Assembly (NCBI RefSeq): GCF_030149515.1
Contig: NZ_JASBRI010000001.1
Coordinates: 159,652-223,651, forward strand
Length of the DNA: 64,000 nt
Source of the DNA: Maricaulis sp.
GTDB taxonomy: Bacteria; Pseudomonadota; Alphaproteobacteria; Caulobacterales; Maricaulaceae
Direction of reading: 5' to 3'
Shown piece after piece: positions 35,076-43,564 of this stretch; positions within the stretch are counted from its first letter, which is position 1; each line of letters starts with the position of its first letter. The notes under the pieces are model-generated. The model was not told the origin of the DNA, did no database searches, and saw only the letters and a program-made list of their open reading frames with translations. The translations under genes and the position numbers were made by a program.

Positions 35076-36362
35076 ATGACGTCCTTCATGACCCCGCCCC
35101 ACGATCCGTCCAGCCCGACAGGTCCCGCCGAACGGCGCCAGGCCTTCCGCCTGCTCTTCCTGTGCCTGATGGCAACGGGGATCGGCAACAACATGCTGTT
35201 CGCCATCCTGCCGCCGCTGGCGCGCGGTCTGGCTGTGCCCGAATACTGGGTCGGGGCGATCTATACGGTCTCGGCCGTGCTGTTCATGACGATGACACCG
35301 ATCTGGGGCGCCCTCTCGGACCGGCGCGGCCGCAAACCCTTTATCGTCTTCGGCCTGTCGGCCTTTGCCTGTTCCACCCTGATCTTCGCCGCCGCCGCCT
35401 GGGCGGGCGAGGAAGGCTGGGTGCCGCCGCTGGCCGCGATTTTCGCGATGGCGCTGGCGCGTACCCTGTTCGGCGGGCTGGGCTCGGCGACAAACCCGTC
35501 CGCCCAGGCCTATGTTGCCGACCGGACCAGCCCGTCCGAACGCACCGAAGCACTGGCCGGGCTCACCGCGGCCTTCGGCCTGGGTGCCGTGATCGGCCCC
35601 ACGCTCGCCGCCACGCTGGTCGAGCTGGTGGGCGTGCCTGTCTTCATGGTCATCGTTTCCGCCACCGTGTTCGCCGGCGCGGCGGCCGTGTGGTTCAAAC
35701 TGCCCGAACAATCCCCGCCGAAGCAGCAGAACCGGCCCATCAACCCGTTCAAGCAATTCGCCTTCGGCGCCGATCCGCGCATCTTCGCCTTCGTCGTCTA
35801 TGGCTGTCTGACCTGGATCGTGCAGTCGCTCAGCCTGTCCACGCTTGCCTTCTTCATCATGGACTCGCTGGGCCTCGACGAATCCGAGGGCCTGCAGATG
35901 TCGGCGATCGCCCTGGCCGCCGGGGCCGGGGCCCTGATCGTCGCCCAGCTGATTGTCATCCCGGCGCTCAAGGCCAGTCCCCGCATCCTGATGTCGCTGG
36001 GCGCTTTCCTGACAGTGGGCGGATTTGCGCTGATGATTGCGGCACCGAACTATGCCGGCATCGTCACAGCCTATCTGCTGATCAGTTTCGCCTTCGGACT
36101 GTCCCGCTCGGGCTTCACGGGCGGCGCGTCCATCGCCGTCGAACCGGAGGAACAGGGGCGCGCGGCCGGCCTTACCACCGCCACCGCCGGGCTGGGCTTC
36201 ATCCTGGGGCCCGTGGGCGGCCTCTTCATGTACAACCAGCTGGGCCACGTAGTGCCCTACTATGTCGCCGCCGTCCTGAGCCTTGTCGCCCTTGCCCTGG
36301 CCTGGCTGCATCCGCAGATCCGGCGCGTGCAGAACTTCGTCGAGATCAAGCCGGAACCCTAG
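35076..36362 (+). CDS. MFS transporter, drug/metabolite efflux type
   Basis: 428 residues, twelve predicted membrane segments in two halves. The A-motif between helices 2 and 3 reads GALSDRRGRKPFIVFG, and the C-motif region AFGLGAVIGPTLAATL points to the TetA/Bcr-like antiporter subgroup (DHA1). Substrate unknown. Its stop and the convergent mltB stop share CTAG (36359-36362). Confidence 0.9.
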   Translation: MTSFMTPPHDPSSPTGPAERRQAFRLLFLCLMATGIGNNMLFAILPPLARGLAVPEYWVGAIYTVSAVLFMTMTPIWGALSDRRGRKPFIVFGLSAFACSTLIFAAAAWAGEEGWVPPLAAIFAMALARTLFGGLGSATNPSAQAYVADRTSPSERTEALAGLTAAFGLGAVIGPTLAATLVELVGVPVFMVIVSATVFAGAAAVWFKLPEQSPPKQQNRPINPFKQFAFGADPRIFAFVVYGCLTWIVQSLSLSTLAFFIMDSLGLDESEGLQMSAIALAAGAGALIVAQLIVIPALKASPRILMSLGAFLTVGGFALMIAAPNYAGIVTAYLLISFAFGLSRSGFTGGASIAVEPEEQGRAAGLTTATAGLGFILGPVGGLFMYNQLGHVVPYYVAAVLSLVALALAWLHPQIRRVQNFVEIKPEP

Positions 36363-37570
36363 CGCTGCGCCGCAGCCGCCATCACCGCATCGTACATTGC
36401 CCGGCCCACATAGCCGTCGGCCACATGGCCGTGGGCGCGCTGGAAGGCGCGCAGGGCGCCGCGGGTATTGGGGCCGGCGAGGCCGTCGGGGGTGCCGGCA
36501 TCGAAACCGAGCGCGTTGAGCGCGGCCTGGAGTTCGCGGGTCTGCGACCGGGTGATGGGCGGATTGTCTTCCGGCCAGGGGCCTTCGAAGGACGCACCGC
36601 CGGCGATGCGGTCGGCCAGGTGTGCGACGCCCAGCGCGTAGGCGGTGGAATTGTTGTAGCGCTTGATGACGCGGAAATTGGGGAAGGTGAGAAATCCGGG
36701 GCCGGCCCCTCCGGCGGGCAGTTCCAGCCGCGCCGCACGCATCAGATGATCGGCATGCCAGTCACCGTGCGCGGGCACCAGCCCGCGCATCGCCCATTCC
36801 GAGACCAGGCGCGACTGATCCGGGTCCCAGGCGGAAAAATCGAAATCCGCCGGCAGGTCGACCTCGAGAATGGCCGGTGCGCCGGCCTGCCAGCCGGCCT
36901 CGCCGAGCAGGTTGGCGGCCGAGGCCAGGGCGTCGCCCACATCGGTCCAGATATTGCGGCGGCCATCGCCGTCCCAGTCATACGCCCGCATGAGATAGGT
37001 CGAGGGGATGAACTGCGTCTGCCCCATCGCCCCGGCCCAGGATCCGGTGAGCTGGTCGCGCGTGGCATAACCCCGGTCGATCATCCGGGCGACGGCGATC
37101 AGCTCGCCTTCGGCCCAGGCGCGGCGGCGGCCTTCCCAGGCCAGCGTGGCCAGGGCCTGGACGATGTCGTTATTGCCCGGAATTTCGCCATAGGAGCTTT
37201 CCAGCCCCCAGATCGCGACCAGGATTTCCGCCCGCACCCCGAACCGGCCGGCGATGGCATCGACAGTATCGCGATGCTCGGCGTAGGCGGTTCGGCCGTT
37301 GCGGATACGCAGGTCCGACGCGGCGATATCGAGATATTCCCAGACCGGCCGGACGAATTCGGGCTGTGAGCGGTCGGCCTGGATGATGCGCATTTCCGGT
37401 TCCAGACCGTCCAGCATGGCGCCGACCGTCTCCGGCGAAGCGCCGGACGCTTCCAGGCGCACACGGAAACCGGCCAGCCAGTCGGCAAAGCTTTCGTCCC
37501 CGGGCTGGGCCTGGGCCGGGCCGGCCGAGGCGGCCAGGGCGAGAATCAAGGCCAGGAGAGTGCGGATCAT
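36359..37570 (-). CDS. MltB-type lytic murein transglycosylase with peptidoglycan-binding domain
   Basis: Cuts the peptidoglycan glycan strand. 403 residues: signal peptide ending GPAQAQ, SLT domain with catalytic Glu124 in IWGLESSYGEIPG, then GAMGQTQFIPSTYLM and GDGRRNIWTDVGDALASAANLL (classic MltB), and a C-terminal peptidoglycan-binding repeat (~340-400, LQAALNALGFDAGTPDGLAG). No lipobox, so periplasmic and soluble. Its start overlaps the stop of a DUF1194 gene (ATGA), tying it to the two von Willebrand proteins. Confidence 0.94.
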   Translation of the reverse strand: MIRTLLALILALAASAGPAQAQPGDESFADWLAGFRVRLEASGASPETVGAMLDGLEPEMRIIQADRSQPEFVRPVWEYLDIAASDLRIRNGRTAYAEHRDTVDAIAGRFGVRAEILVAIWGLESSYGEIPGNNDIVQALATLAWEGRRRAWAEGELIAVARMIDRGYATRDQLTGSWAGAMGQTQFIPSTYLMRAYDWDGDGRRNIWTDVGDALASAANLLGEAGWQAGAPAILEVDLPADFDFSAWDPDQSRLVSEWAMRGLVPAHGDWHADHLMRAARLELPAGGAGPGFLTFPNFRVIKRYNNSTAYALGVAHLADRIAGGASFEGPWPEDNPPITRSQTRELQAALNALGFDAGTPDGLAGPNTRGALRAFQRAHGHVADGYVGRAMYDAVMAAAAQR

Positions 37571-38340
37571 CCGTTCCTCGTCAGTGTATCCGGCGCCAGA
37601 CCGGCGATTTCGATGATAAGCTTGCGTTTGAGCGCGTCCACGAAATCATCATGCAGATTTGTGGGCGAAATGAAGGCGCCCGGCCCGGCAATCACCTGGT
37701 TTTCGAAATAGGCGCTGACATCGATACTTACCGAGGGCCGGAACGGATGCTGGCGGCTATTGTCGATCGGCAGGCCGTTGACCGTGATCAGCCGGCTTTC
37801 AGCACGGCTGCGCGCGGCCGCAAGGCTGGGCCCGGCATTCTGCGGCCCGTCGCCGGACAGGTCGACGACCTGGCGCACCCCGTCGAAACGGTTGGTGTCG
37901 ATCAGGCTGACCGCATTGTCGATCGCCGCGCCGATGGCCGTGCGGCGGCCGGAGACGAAAGGCGCGATTGCCAGCGCGGCCGCGAAGGCCCGGGCGTCCG
38001 CCTGCGTTTCGATCACCGTCCAGGGCGCAACGACGCGCTGGAAGTCGGCATCCGCCCATTCCAGATACATCACCGCGATCCGGCCATAGCCCCCGCTCTG
38101 GATTGCCGCGATCACGTCGGGATCGGCCAGGGCCGCAACATGGCCCTCGCGCTGGCGCCGCGCCTCTACCTCGTCGATGGAGGAGGACACGTCCACGGCC
38201 AGAACGAGTTCCAGATCGACCCGCTCGCGCCCGTCCGCAGCGTATTCGACGGGACGGTCGGGGACGCTGGCCGGCTCGGCCGCCGCCCCGGCGGCCAGGC
38301 CGGCGGCCAGCACAGCACACAGGAGACGCCACTGGGTCAT
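37567..38340 (-). CDS. DUF1194 von Willebrand-type exported protein, second copy
   Basis: 257 residues. Signal peptide ending AAGAAAEP, then a vWA-like domain with MIDAS motif LAVDVSSSIDEVEA (DxSxS), the later Thr in GRRTAIGAAIDNA and Asp in VVDLSGDGPQNAG. DUF1194 proteins are common in alphaproteobacteria and have no assigned function. About half its residues match the next gene upstream (same order of motifs, e.g. EARRQREGHVAALA), so the pair arose by tandem duplication. Coupled at both ends by ATGA overlaps. Confidence 0.9.
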   Translation of the reverse strand: MTQWRLLCAVLAAGLAAGAAAEPASVPDRPVEYAADGRERVDLELVLAVDVSSSIDEVEARRQREGHVAALADPDVIAAIQSGGYGRIAVMYLEWADADFQRVVAPWTVIETQADARAFAAALAIAPFVSGRRTAIGAAIDNAVSLIDTNRFDGVRQVVDLSGDGPQNAGPSLAAARSRAESRLITVNGLPIDNSRQHPFRPSVSIDVSAYFENQVIAGPGAFISPTNLHDDFVDALKRKLIIEIAGLAPDTLTRNG

Positions 38341-39122
38341 GGTGCCCGGCCCGTCTCCATAGCGCCGGAGGCTCCCCGGCCCAGCTCGTCCGGAGAGGGC
38401 ACGGCACCGGCAATCTCGATGACCAGCTTGCGCAGGATCGCCTCGCGGAACTCCGCCTCGGTGCGCGCAGGCAGCACGAAGGCGCCGGGCCCGGCGATCA
38501 CATTGTCGCGGAAATAGTCGTCCAGATGCAGTTCGGCCGGCCGCACCCAGCGGCCCTCGTCCACAGAGATTACCGGCAGGCCGTTGACCACAACTCCCGC
38601 CTCGTCGGCCATGGCCCGGGCCTGGTCCAGCGGCAGGCCCTGATTCTGCGGACCGTCGCCGGAAATGTCGATGATCCGGCGCGGTGCAGTGTGCGGATTG
38701 GAACGAATGCGCGCGACACTGTCGGCGATGGCAGCCCCGATCGCCGTGTAATGCCCGCGCTCGAGCGGCGCAGCCGCCACCCGTGCGGCAAACTCCAGCG
38801 CGTCCGCTTCGCTGGCGATCACCGTCCAGTCGGCAGCGGCGCGCTGAAATCCGCTGTCGGCCCATTCCACATAGGTCACCGCGATCCGGCCCAGCGGACC
38901 GCCCCGGATCGACCGGATCACGTCCTCCGAGGCCAGCGCGGCGACATAGCCCTCGCGCTGGCGGCGCGCTTCCTCCTCGTCGACCGAATAGGAGATGTCC
39001 ACGGCCAGGACGAGTTCCACATCGACGTCGTAATCATAACCGAACCCGTCGGCCTGGCTCGAACCGCCGGCCAAAAAAAAGGCCGCCGCGGCGGCCGCAA
39101 TAGTGGATCGCAACATTCTCAT
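38337..39122 (-). CDS. DUF1194 von Willebrand-type exported protein, first copy
   Basis: 261 residues, first gene of the three-gene operon. Signal peptide (AAAAAAFFLAGGSSQADG), MIDAS LAVDISYSVDEEEARRQ, HYTAIGAAIADSVARI and IIDISGDGPQNQGL, ending with DNVIAGPGAFVLP, which the sister also has (NQVIAGPGAFISP). The metal-dependent adhesion site is intact in both copies, so protein or ligand binding is likely. ATG at 39122 or the next Met at 39116; no strong ribosome site. Confidence 0.9.
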   Translation of the reverse strand: MRMLRSTIAAAAAAFFLAGGSSQADGFGYDYDVDVELVLAVDISYSVDEEEARRQREGYVAALASEDVIRSIRGGPLGRIAVTYVEWADSGFQRAAADWTVIASEADALEFAARVAAAPLERGHYTAIGAAIADSVARIRSNPHTAPRRIIDISGDGPQNQGLPLDQARAMADEAGVVVNGLPVISVDEGRWVRPAELHLDDYFRDNVIAGPGAFVLPARTEAEFREAILRKLVIEIAGAVPSPDELGRGASGAMETGRAP

Positions 39123-39177
39123 GGCGGCACACTAGAAAGCCCCCGCACGGCGGGCAACTGACGATGTGGTAAGCTTG

Positions 39178-39813
39178 TCAGGCCGTGCGGCGCAATCCCG
39201 CCAGCAATCCGCCGACGGCGATCTGCGACAGCCCGCAGACGCGTTCGCGCCAGACAAGGCCGACCGGACCGCGCACGAAGGCCCCGCCGGTCGCACCCAG
39301 CACGGCATAACCGGCCAGGACCGGCAATTCGGTGGCGTGCATGATCGCCAGCATGAGGCCGTAATCGGCCATGCCCGTAACGCCCGGCGTGATGAATTGC
39401 GGCAGCAGAGCCCCGAAGAAGAGCACCGATTTTGGATTGGCCAGCTGTTTCGCCAGCCCCTGCCGGAAGGCAGGTCCGGCAGGGTCCGCGGCGCGCGGCG
39501 GCCCGGACACCTCGGCAACCCGGCGCGCCTGTCGCAGCGTGGTGATACCCAGCCAGATCAGATAGGCCGCGCCGGCCCATTTGATCAGGGCGAACAGGAA
39601 GGCCGAACTGACCAGGACCGCGCCCAGCCCGAAGACCGACAGGCCGAAATAGATCGTATTGCCCGCCAGGATGCCCAGCGAGGTTGCCAGGCCCGGCCGG
39701 ACGCCGCGCGCCATGGCCTGGGTCGTGACCAGCAACACGGCCGGTCCGGGGCTGAAGGACATGGCGATGTGCATGAGGGTGAAGGCGAGGATGAGGTCGA
39801 TGGTGAGGGTCAT
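39178..39813 (-). CDS. LysE/RhtB-family amino acid exporter
   Basis: 211 residues with about six hydrophobic segments. FSPGPAVLLVTTQAMARGVRPGLATSLGI is the family signature near the N-terminus (written in parts: FSPGPAVLLVTTQA, GVRPGLATSLGI), followed by AGAAYLIWLGITTLRQ and NPKSVLFFGALLPQFI. Substrate within the family (lysine, homoserine, threonine, others) cannot be read off. ATG at 39813 follows GGTGAGGGTC.. on the coding strand only weakly. The 275 bases upstream, shared with the divergent protease gene, hold no gene. Confidence 0.92.
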   Translation of the reverse strand: MTLTIDLILAFTLMHIAMSFSPGPAVLLVTTQAMARGVRPGLATSLGILAGNTIYFGLSVFGLGAVLVSSAFLFALIKWAGAAYLIWLGITTLRQARRVAEVSGPPRAADPAGPAFRQGLAKQLANPKSVLFFGALLPQFITPGVTGMADYGLMLAIMHATELPVLAGYAVLGATGGAFVRGPVGLVWRERVCGLSQIAVGGLLAGLRRTA

Positions 39814-40088
39814 GATCGGCTCCGGGCGTGCTGCCAACGCCTGCCGGAGGCGCGCCGGTCCGTCCAAACCTTCCCGTCCCGGGCGCGCGCTGGCGGGCGC
39901 TTCTGCCCGCCGCGGCGGCAGGACTGCCGCGGATTCGGGCGATACGGGCCGCAGTGATACCCGGTTCGCGTCACAGCCGATTCCGATTCGCCCCTGCAGG
40001 ACCGCTCGTATAAGCTTGCCGGACAAGTGGATGGCGGCGATACGGTCCTGGGATAAGGGCCGGCGCCGGAGCCTGGAGGGGACAGGGC

Positions 40089-41042
40089 ATGTTCAGCGTA
40101 TTGGCCGGCCTCGGCGTGGCGGGATGGAGCGGTATCGCCTCGATCGGTGTGATCCTGGGCGGCACCGCCGCCTGGCAGAGCAATCGCCGGCGCAAGGCGC
40201 GCCCGACGGCACCTGGCAAGGGCGAAACGGCACAATACCTCGATGGAGGCGACGAGCCGCCCGTCCAGATCCCCGAGGAAATGTCGGCCTGGGAGGCCTA
40301 CAAGGCGACGATCGACAAGCGTGTGAAGAATTTCGCGAAGGCACGCGGCAGCGTGGTGCTGAAGATCGTGCATCACGAAGTCGACGAATATGTCGACACC
40401 GACACCGCCATCGAGGCCATCGACCTGATCCGCAATGCGCCCGAGAATGCGCCCATCGATGTCGTGCTGCACACGCCGGGCGGCATCGCCTCGGCGACCC
40501 AGCAGATCCTGCACGCGCTCAAGCACCACAAGGGTCCCAAGACCGCCTTCGTGCCCTATCGCGCCAAGTCCGCCGGCACGATGATCGCCCTGGCCTGCGA
40601 CGAGATCGTGATGGGGACCAGCGCGGTGCTCGGCCCCATCGATCCGCAATACGCCTGGATGCCGGCACCGATCCTGGCCGACCTGACCCGGCAGAAGTCC
40701 GCAGACCGGATTTCCGACGAGATGATGATCCTGTCGAAAATGGCGCAACAGGCCGTCAACGAGGCCCGGCGCTTCTCCTGCGACTATATCAATGACGCCC
40801 ACAAGCGCGACGGCACCTGCGACCTGACCAACGACCTGATCGGCGGCGGCCGCAATCACGACTATCCGATCCTGCCGCAGGAAGCGGCCGGGTTCGGCCT
40901 GAATATCTCCACCGACATGCCGGAACTGGCCTATGGCATCTGCCAGCCGCCGCCCAAGGACGATCCGGTGCTGATCGTCTCGATGTTCAACACCCAGAAG
41001 GAAGAGGATGGCGAAGCGCCGTCGAAACCGGTCTTTCGCTGA
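40089..41042 (+). CDS. Membrane-anchored Clp-fold serine protease (SDH family)
   Basis: 317 residues. One N-terminal membrane anchor (~3-28), then a ClpP/crotonase-like fold with VVLHTPGGIASATQQIL (oxyanion region), Ser161 in YRAKSAGTMIALACDEIVMG with Asp171, and LGPIDPQYAWMP. This matches the family described as SDH (Ser-Asp-His) Clp-fold serine proteinases. Probably acts on proteins at the inner membrane. ATG at 40089 follows GGAGGGGACAGGGC, a strong ribosome site. Confidence 0.9.
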   Translation: MFSVLAGLGVAGWSGIASIGVILGGTAAWQSNRRRKARPTAPGKGETAQYLDGGDEPPVQIPEEMSAWEAYKATIDKRVKNFAKARGSVVLKIVHHEVDEYVDTDTAIEAIDLIRNAPENAPIDVVLHTPGGIASATQQILHALKHHKGPKTAFVPYRAKSAGTMIALACDEIVMGTSAVLGPIDPQYAWMPAPILADLTRQKSADRISDEMMILSKMAQQAVNEARRFSCDYINDAHKRDGTCDLTNDLIGGGRNHDYPILPQEAAGFGLNISTDMPELAYGICQPPPKDDPVLIVSMFNTQKEEDGEAPSKPVFR

Positions 41043-41079
41043 CCGGCGCGCCGCACGCAGATTCTCAGCACAAGCGATG

Positions 41080-41108
41080 TTGACACGTCCCGCCGGACCC
41101 AGTATCCA
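41080..41108 (+). promoter_or_regulatory. Promoter of rpmJ
   Basis: Perfect TTGACA (41080-41085), 17 bases, TATCCA (41103-41108); 45 bases before the start codon. Confidence 0.7.
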
Positions 41109-41153
41109 CCGCGCTCCCTTGAAACACGCTTGTTAGACCGTGAAGGCCGAACG

Positions 41154-41279
41154 ATGAAAGTCCGCAGCTCGATCAAATCGCTGAAGAACCGCCACCGCGA
41201 TTGCCAGGTCGTGAAGCGCCGTGGCCGCATCTACGTGATCAACAAGACCGATCCGCGCTTCAAGGCGCGCGCCGGCTAG
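41154..41279 (+). CDS. rpmJ: Ribosomal protein L36, zinc-free form
   Basis: 41 residues, [20 protein letters not shown] to FKARAG, too short for most ORF filters. It has only one of the zinc-ligand cysteines of the standard CxxC-type L36, so it is the zinc-independent form usual in alphaproteobacteria. Start at 41154 follows GAAGG; it has its own promoter and a hairpin downstream. Confidence 0.96.
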   Translation: MKVRSSIKSLKNRHRDCQVVKRRGRIYVINKTDPRFKARAG

Positions 41280-41295
41280 TCACGCCGCAGCGCCG

Positions 41296-41314
41296 GGCCC
41301 GCCTCCGGCGGGCC
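41296..41314 (+). terminator. Hairpin after rpmJ
   Basis: GGCCCGCC (41296-41303) pairs with GGCGGGCC (41307-41314), loop of 3, followed by GTGTTC. No proper T run, so termination would be weak or factor-assisted. Confidence 0.5.
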
Positions 41315-41396
41315 GTGTTCAGCGCATCGCATACGCTTGTCGCATGGCCCGTGCACTGACGTGCGCGGGTTTTGCGTTATGGAGGCTCCGCACACC

Positions 41397-42011
41397 ATGC
41401 CCACTCGCGCCGTCCTCTGGGATCTTGGAAACGTCCTGCTCGACTGGTCCCCGCGCCGCTTCTACGAAAAGCTCTTCCGCACCGAGGCGGAAGTCGACCA
41501 CTTCCTGTCGGAAGTATGCACCATGGACTGGCATGCCGAGCATGATCGCGGTGTGCCGATGGCGCAAAACCGCGAATCCCTGATTGCGCAATATCCGCAC
41601 TACGAGGATGCCATCCGGGCGTGGGAGAGCGGGTTCGAGGGCATGCTCGCCGGCGCCATTCCGGGCACGGCGGAAACCATGGACGCGCTCGCCCGGGCGG
41701 GCGTGCCGCAATACGCCCTCACCAACCTGCCGGCCGAATGGGTTGAACCGGTCCACGCGCTCTATCCGCAGATGGCGCACATGAGGGACGTCATCGTCTC
41801 GGCCCACGAAGGTGTCATCAAGCCCGACCGGAAGATCTACGAGATCACGGCCCGGCGCCTGCCGCACGATCCGGCCGACGTCGTCTTCTTCGACGACCGC
41901 GAGGCCAATGTCCGCGCGGCACGGGAATTCGGTTTCGATGCGGAAGTATTTACCGGCGAGGCGGGCCTTCGGCGGGACCTGGCAGCGCGCGGACTGCTCC
42001 AGCACGCCTAG
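41397..42011 (+). CDS. HAD-superfamily phosphatase
   Basis: 204 residues. Motif I LWDLGNVLLDWSP (DxG variant, nucleophile Asp), cap domain of subclass I, motif II ALTNLPAEW, motif III Lys in HEGVIKPDRKIYE, motif IV VVFFDDREANVRAA. The LWDLGNVLLDW start and size are those of YihX-like sugar-phosphate phosphatases. ATG at 41397 has GGAGG eleven bases before it; an ATG six codons earlier lacks a site. Substrate unproven. Confidence 0.9.
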   Translation: MPTRAVLWDLGNVLLDWSPRRFYEKLFRTEAEVDHFLSEVCTMDWHAEHDRGVPMAQNRESLIAQYPHYEDAIRAWESGFEGMLAGAIPGTAETMDALARAGVPQYALTNLPAEWVEPVHALYPQMAHMRDVIVSAHEGVIKPDRKIYEITARRLPHDPADVVFFDDREANVRAAREFGFDAEVFTGEAGLRRDLAARGLLQHA

Positions 42012-42379
42012 CCTCCGCGCCCCGGCGCCTGTCTAGAACGAGCACACGTCTCCCGCTCCCAGTTCCAGGGACTGACGAAGGCGGCACCGTTTCGTTGATG
42101 CAAGCCTGTCGCCGCCGATGAGGCTGCTACCCTCAACCGGCTCCGGCACAAGGCCGGGGAAAACCGGAAGCATGCCGGCATCCGCGCATGCGGGTGGCCG
42201 CAAGGCGCGAGTCTGCCTGTGCCGCAGCGCCGCACCAAATGTTGCAGCTGCGCACTGTTCACCGCGCCTCCTTTTGCCTTAAATACGTACCCAGTCGTCG
42301 AAAGCAGGAATTCCGGCACAAGACCGGAACCGGCTGCCGGCAGGGAAACGGTCGATACGGGCGCGAGGAGACACACGAG
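42012..42379. other. Intergenic region upstream of the acyl-CoA dehydrogenase operon
   Basis: 368 bases with no supportable gene. It contains inverted pairs such as GCCGGGGAAAACCGG and a probable promoter (listed separately). The plus-strand frame is open here but its Arg/Cys/His-rich translation does not look like protein. Confidence 0.55.
42258..42285 (+). promoter_or_regulatory. Possible promoter of the acyl-CoA dehydrogenase operon
   Basis: TTCACC (42258-42263), 16 bases, TAAATA (42280-42285), the most A/T-rich spot in the region; leader of about 90 bases. Confidence 0.35.
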
Positions 42380-43561
42380 ATGGATCTGAACTTCACCCCC
42401 GAGGAAGAGGCCTTCCGCCAGGAAGTGCGCGACTTTCTCAAGGACAATCTCTCCGAGGAACTGGCCACCAAGGTGCGCAACGGGCGCGAACTGGCCAAGG
42501 CCGACATGGAGGCATGGCACGCCACGCTGCAATCGCGCGGCTGGCTCGCCACGACCTGGCCGAAAGAGCATGGCGGTCCCGGCTGGAATGCGGTCCAGCG
42601 GCACATTTTCGAAGAGGAGTGCGCCTTCGCCAATGCGCCGCGCACCGTGCCCTTCGGCCTCAACATGCTGGGTCCGGTGCTGATCAAGTTCGGCACGGAC
42701 GCGCAGAAGAAGACCATCCTGCCGCGCATCCTGTCCGGAGAGGACTGGTGGTGCCAGGGCTATTCCGAACCGGGCGCCGGTTCCGACCTGGCCAGTCTGA
42801 AAACCCGCGCCGTACGTGACGGCGAGGACTACATTATCAACGGCCAGAAGACCTGGACCACGCTGGGCCAGTTCGCCAACAAGATCTTCTGCCTGGTGCG
42901 CACCTCCACCGAGGGCAAGCCGCAACAGGGTATTTCCTTCATCCTGGTGGACCTGAACACGCCCGGCATCGAAATGCGCCCGATCAAGCTGATCGAGGGC
43001 GGCTACGAGGTGAATGAGGTCTTCTTCACCGATGTGCGTGTGCCTGCCGCCAATCTCGTCGGCGAGGAAAACCAGGGCTGGACCATCGCCAAATACCTTC
43101 TGGGCCACGAGCGTACCAATATTGCCGGCGTCGGCGCCTCGACCGAAGCGCTGAACCAGCTCAAGGCGCTGGCCCGCAAGGTGAAGCGCGGCGGACGCCC
43201 GCTGGCCAGGGACCCGCTGTTTGCCGCCAGGGTCGCCGAGGTCGAGATCGACCTGGAAGCCATGCGCATGACCAATCTGCGCATGCTGTCGGGCAATGCC
43301 GATGCGCAGGGCTCTGTATCTTCGATGCTGAAGATCAAGGGTACGGTGATCCGTCAGGCGATCAACGATCTGTCCCGCCGCGCCCTGGGCCCGGCGGCTG
43401 CGCCCTTCCCGTCGGAAGAAGTGATCGGCAATTACGGTATCGCGCCGCCGGAAGCGGCCTCGAATGCCGCCAGCTATTTCAACAATCGCAAGCTCTCGAT
43501 CTTTGGCGGATCGAACGAGATCCAGCGCAATATCATCGCCAAAGAGACCTTCGGAGCCTGA
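42380..43561 (+). CDS. Acyl-CoA dehydrogenase, catalytic-type subunit of a pair
   Basis: FAD enzyme that makes the 2,3-double bond of an acyl-CoA. 393 residues with N-terminal helical, middle beta (GYSEPGAGSDLASLKTRA) and C-terminal helical domains. The usual catalytic Glu near the C-terminus (YEGTxxIQ) is replaced: FGGSNEIQRNI. A Glu does occur at 244 in LLGHERTNIAG, the place used by isovaleryl-CoA dehydrogenase and by the catalytic chain of actinobacterial FadE heteromers. ATG at 42380 follows AGGAG. The next gene starts three bases later; together they likely form an alpha2beta2 enzyme for bulky or branched CoA esters. Confidence 0.92.
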   Translation: MDLNFTPEEEAFRQEVRDFLKDNLSEELATKVRNGRELAKADMEAWHATLQSRGWLATTWPKEHGGPGWNAVQRHIFEEECAFANAPRTVPFGLNMLGPVLIKFGTDAQKKTILPRILSGEDWWCQGYSEPGAGSDLASLKTRAVRDGEDYIINGQKTWTTLGQFANKIFCLVRTSTEGKPQQGISFILVDLNTPGIEMRPIKLIEGGYEVNEVFFTDVRVPAANLVGEENQGWTIAKYLLGHERTNIAGVGASTEALNQLKALARKVKRGGRPLARDPLFAARVAEVEIDLEAMRMTNLRMLSGNADAQGSVSSMLKIKGTVIRQAINDLSRRALGPAAAPFPSEEVIGNYGIAPPEAASNAASYFNNRKLSIFGGSNEIQRNIIAKETFGA

Positions 43562-43564
43562 TCC

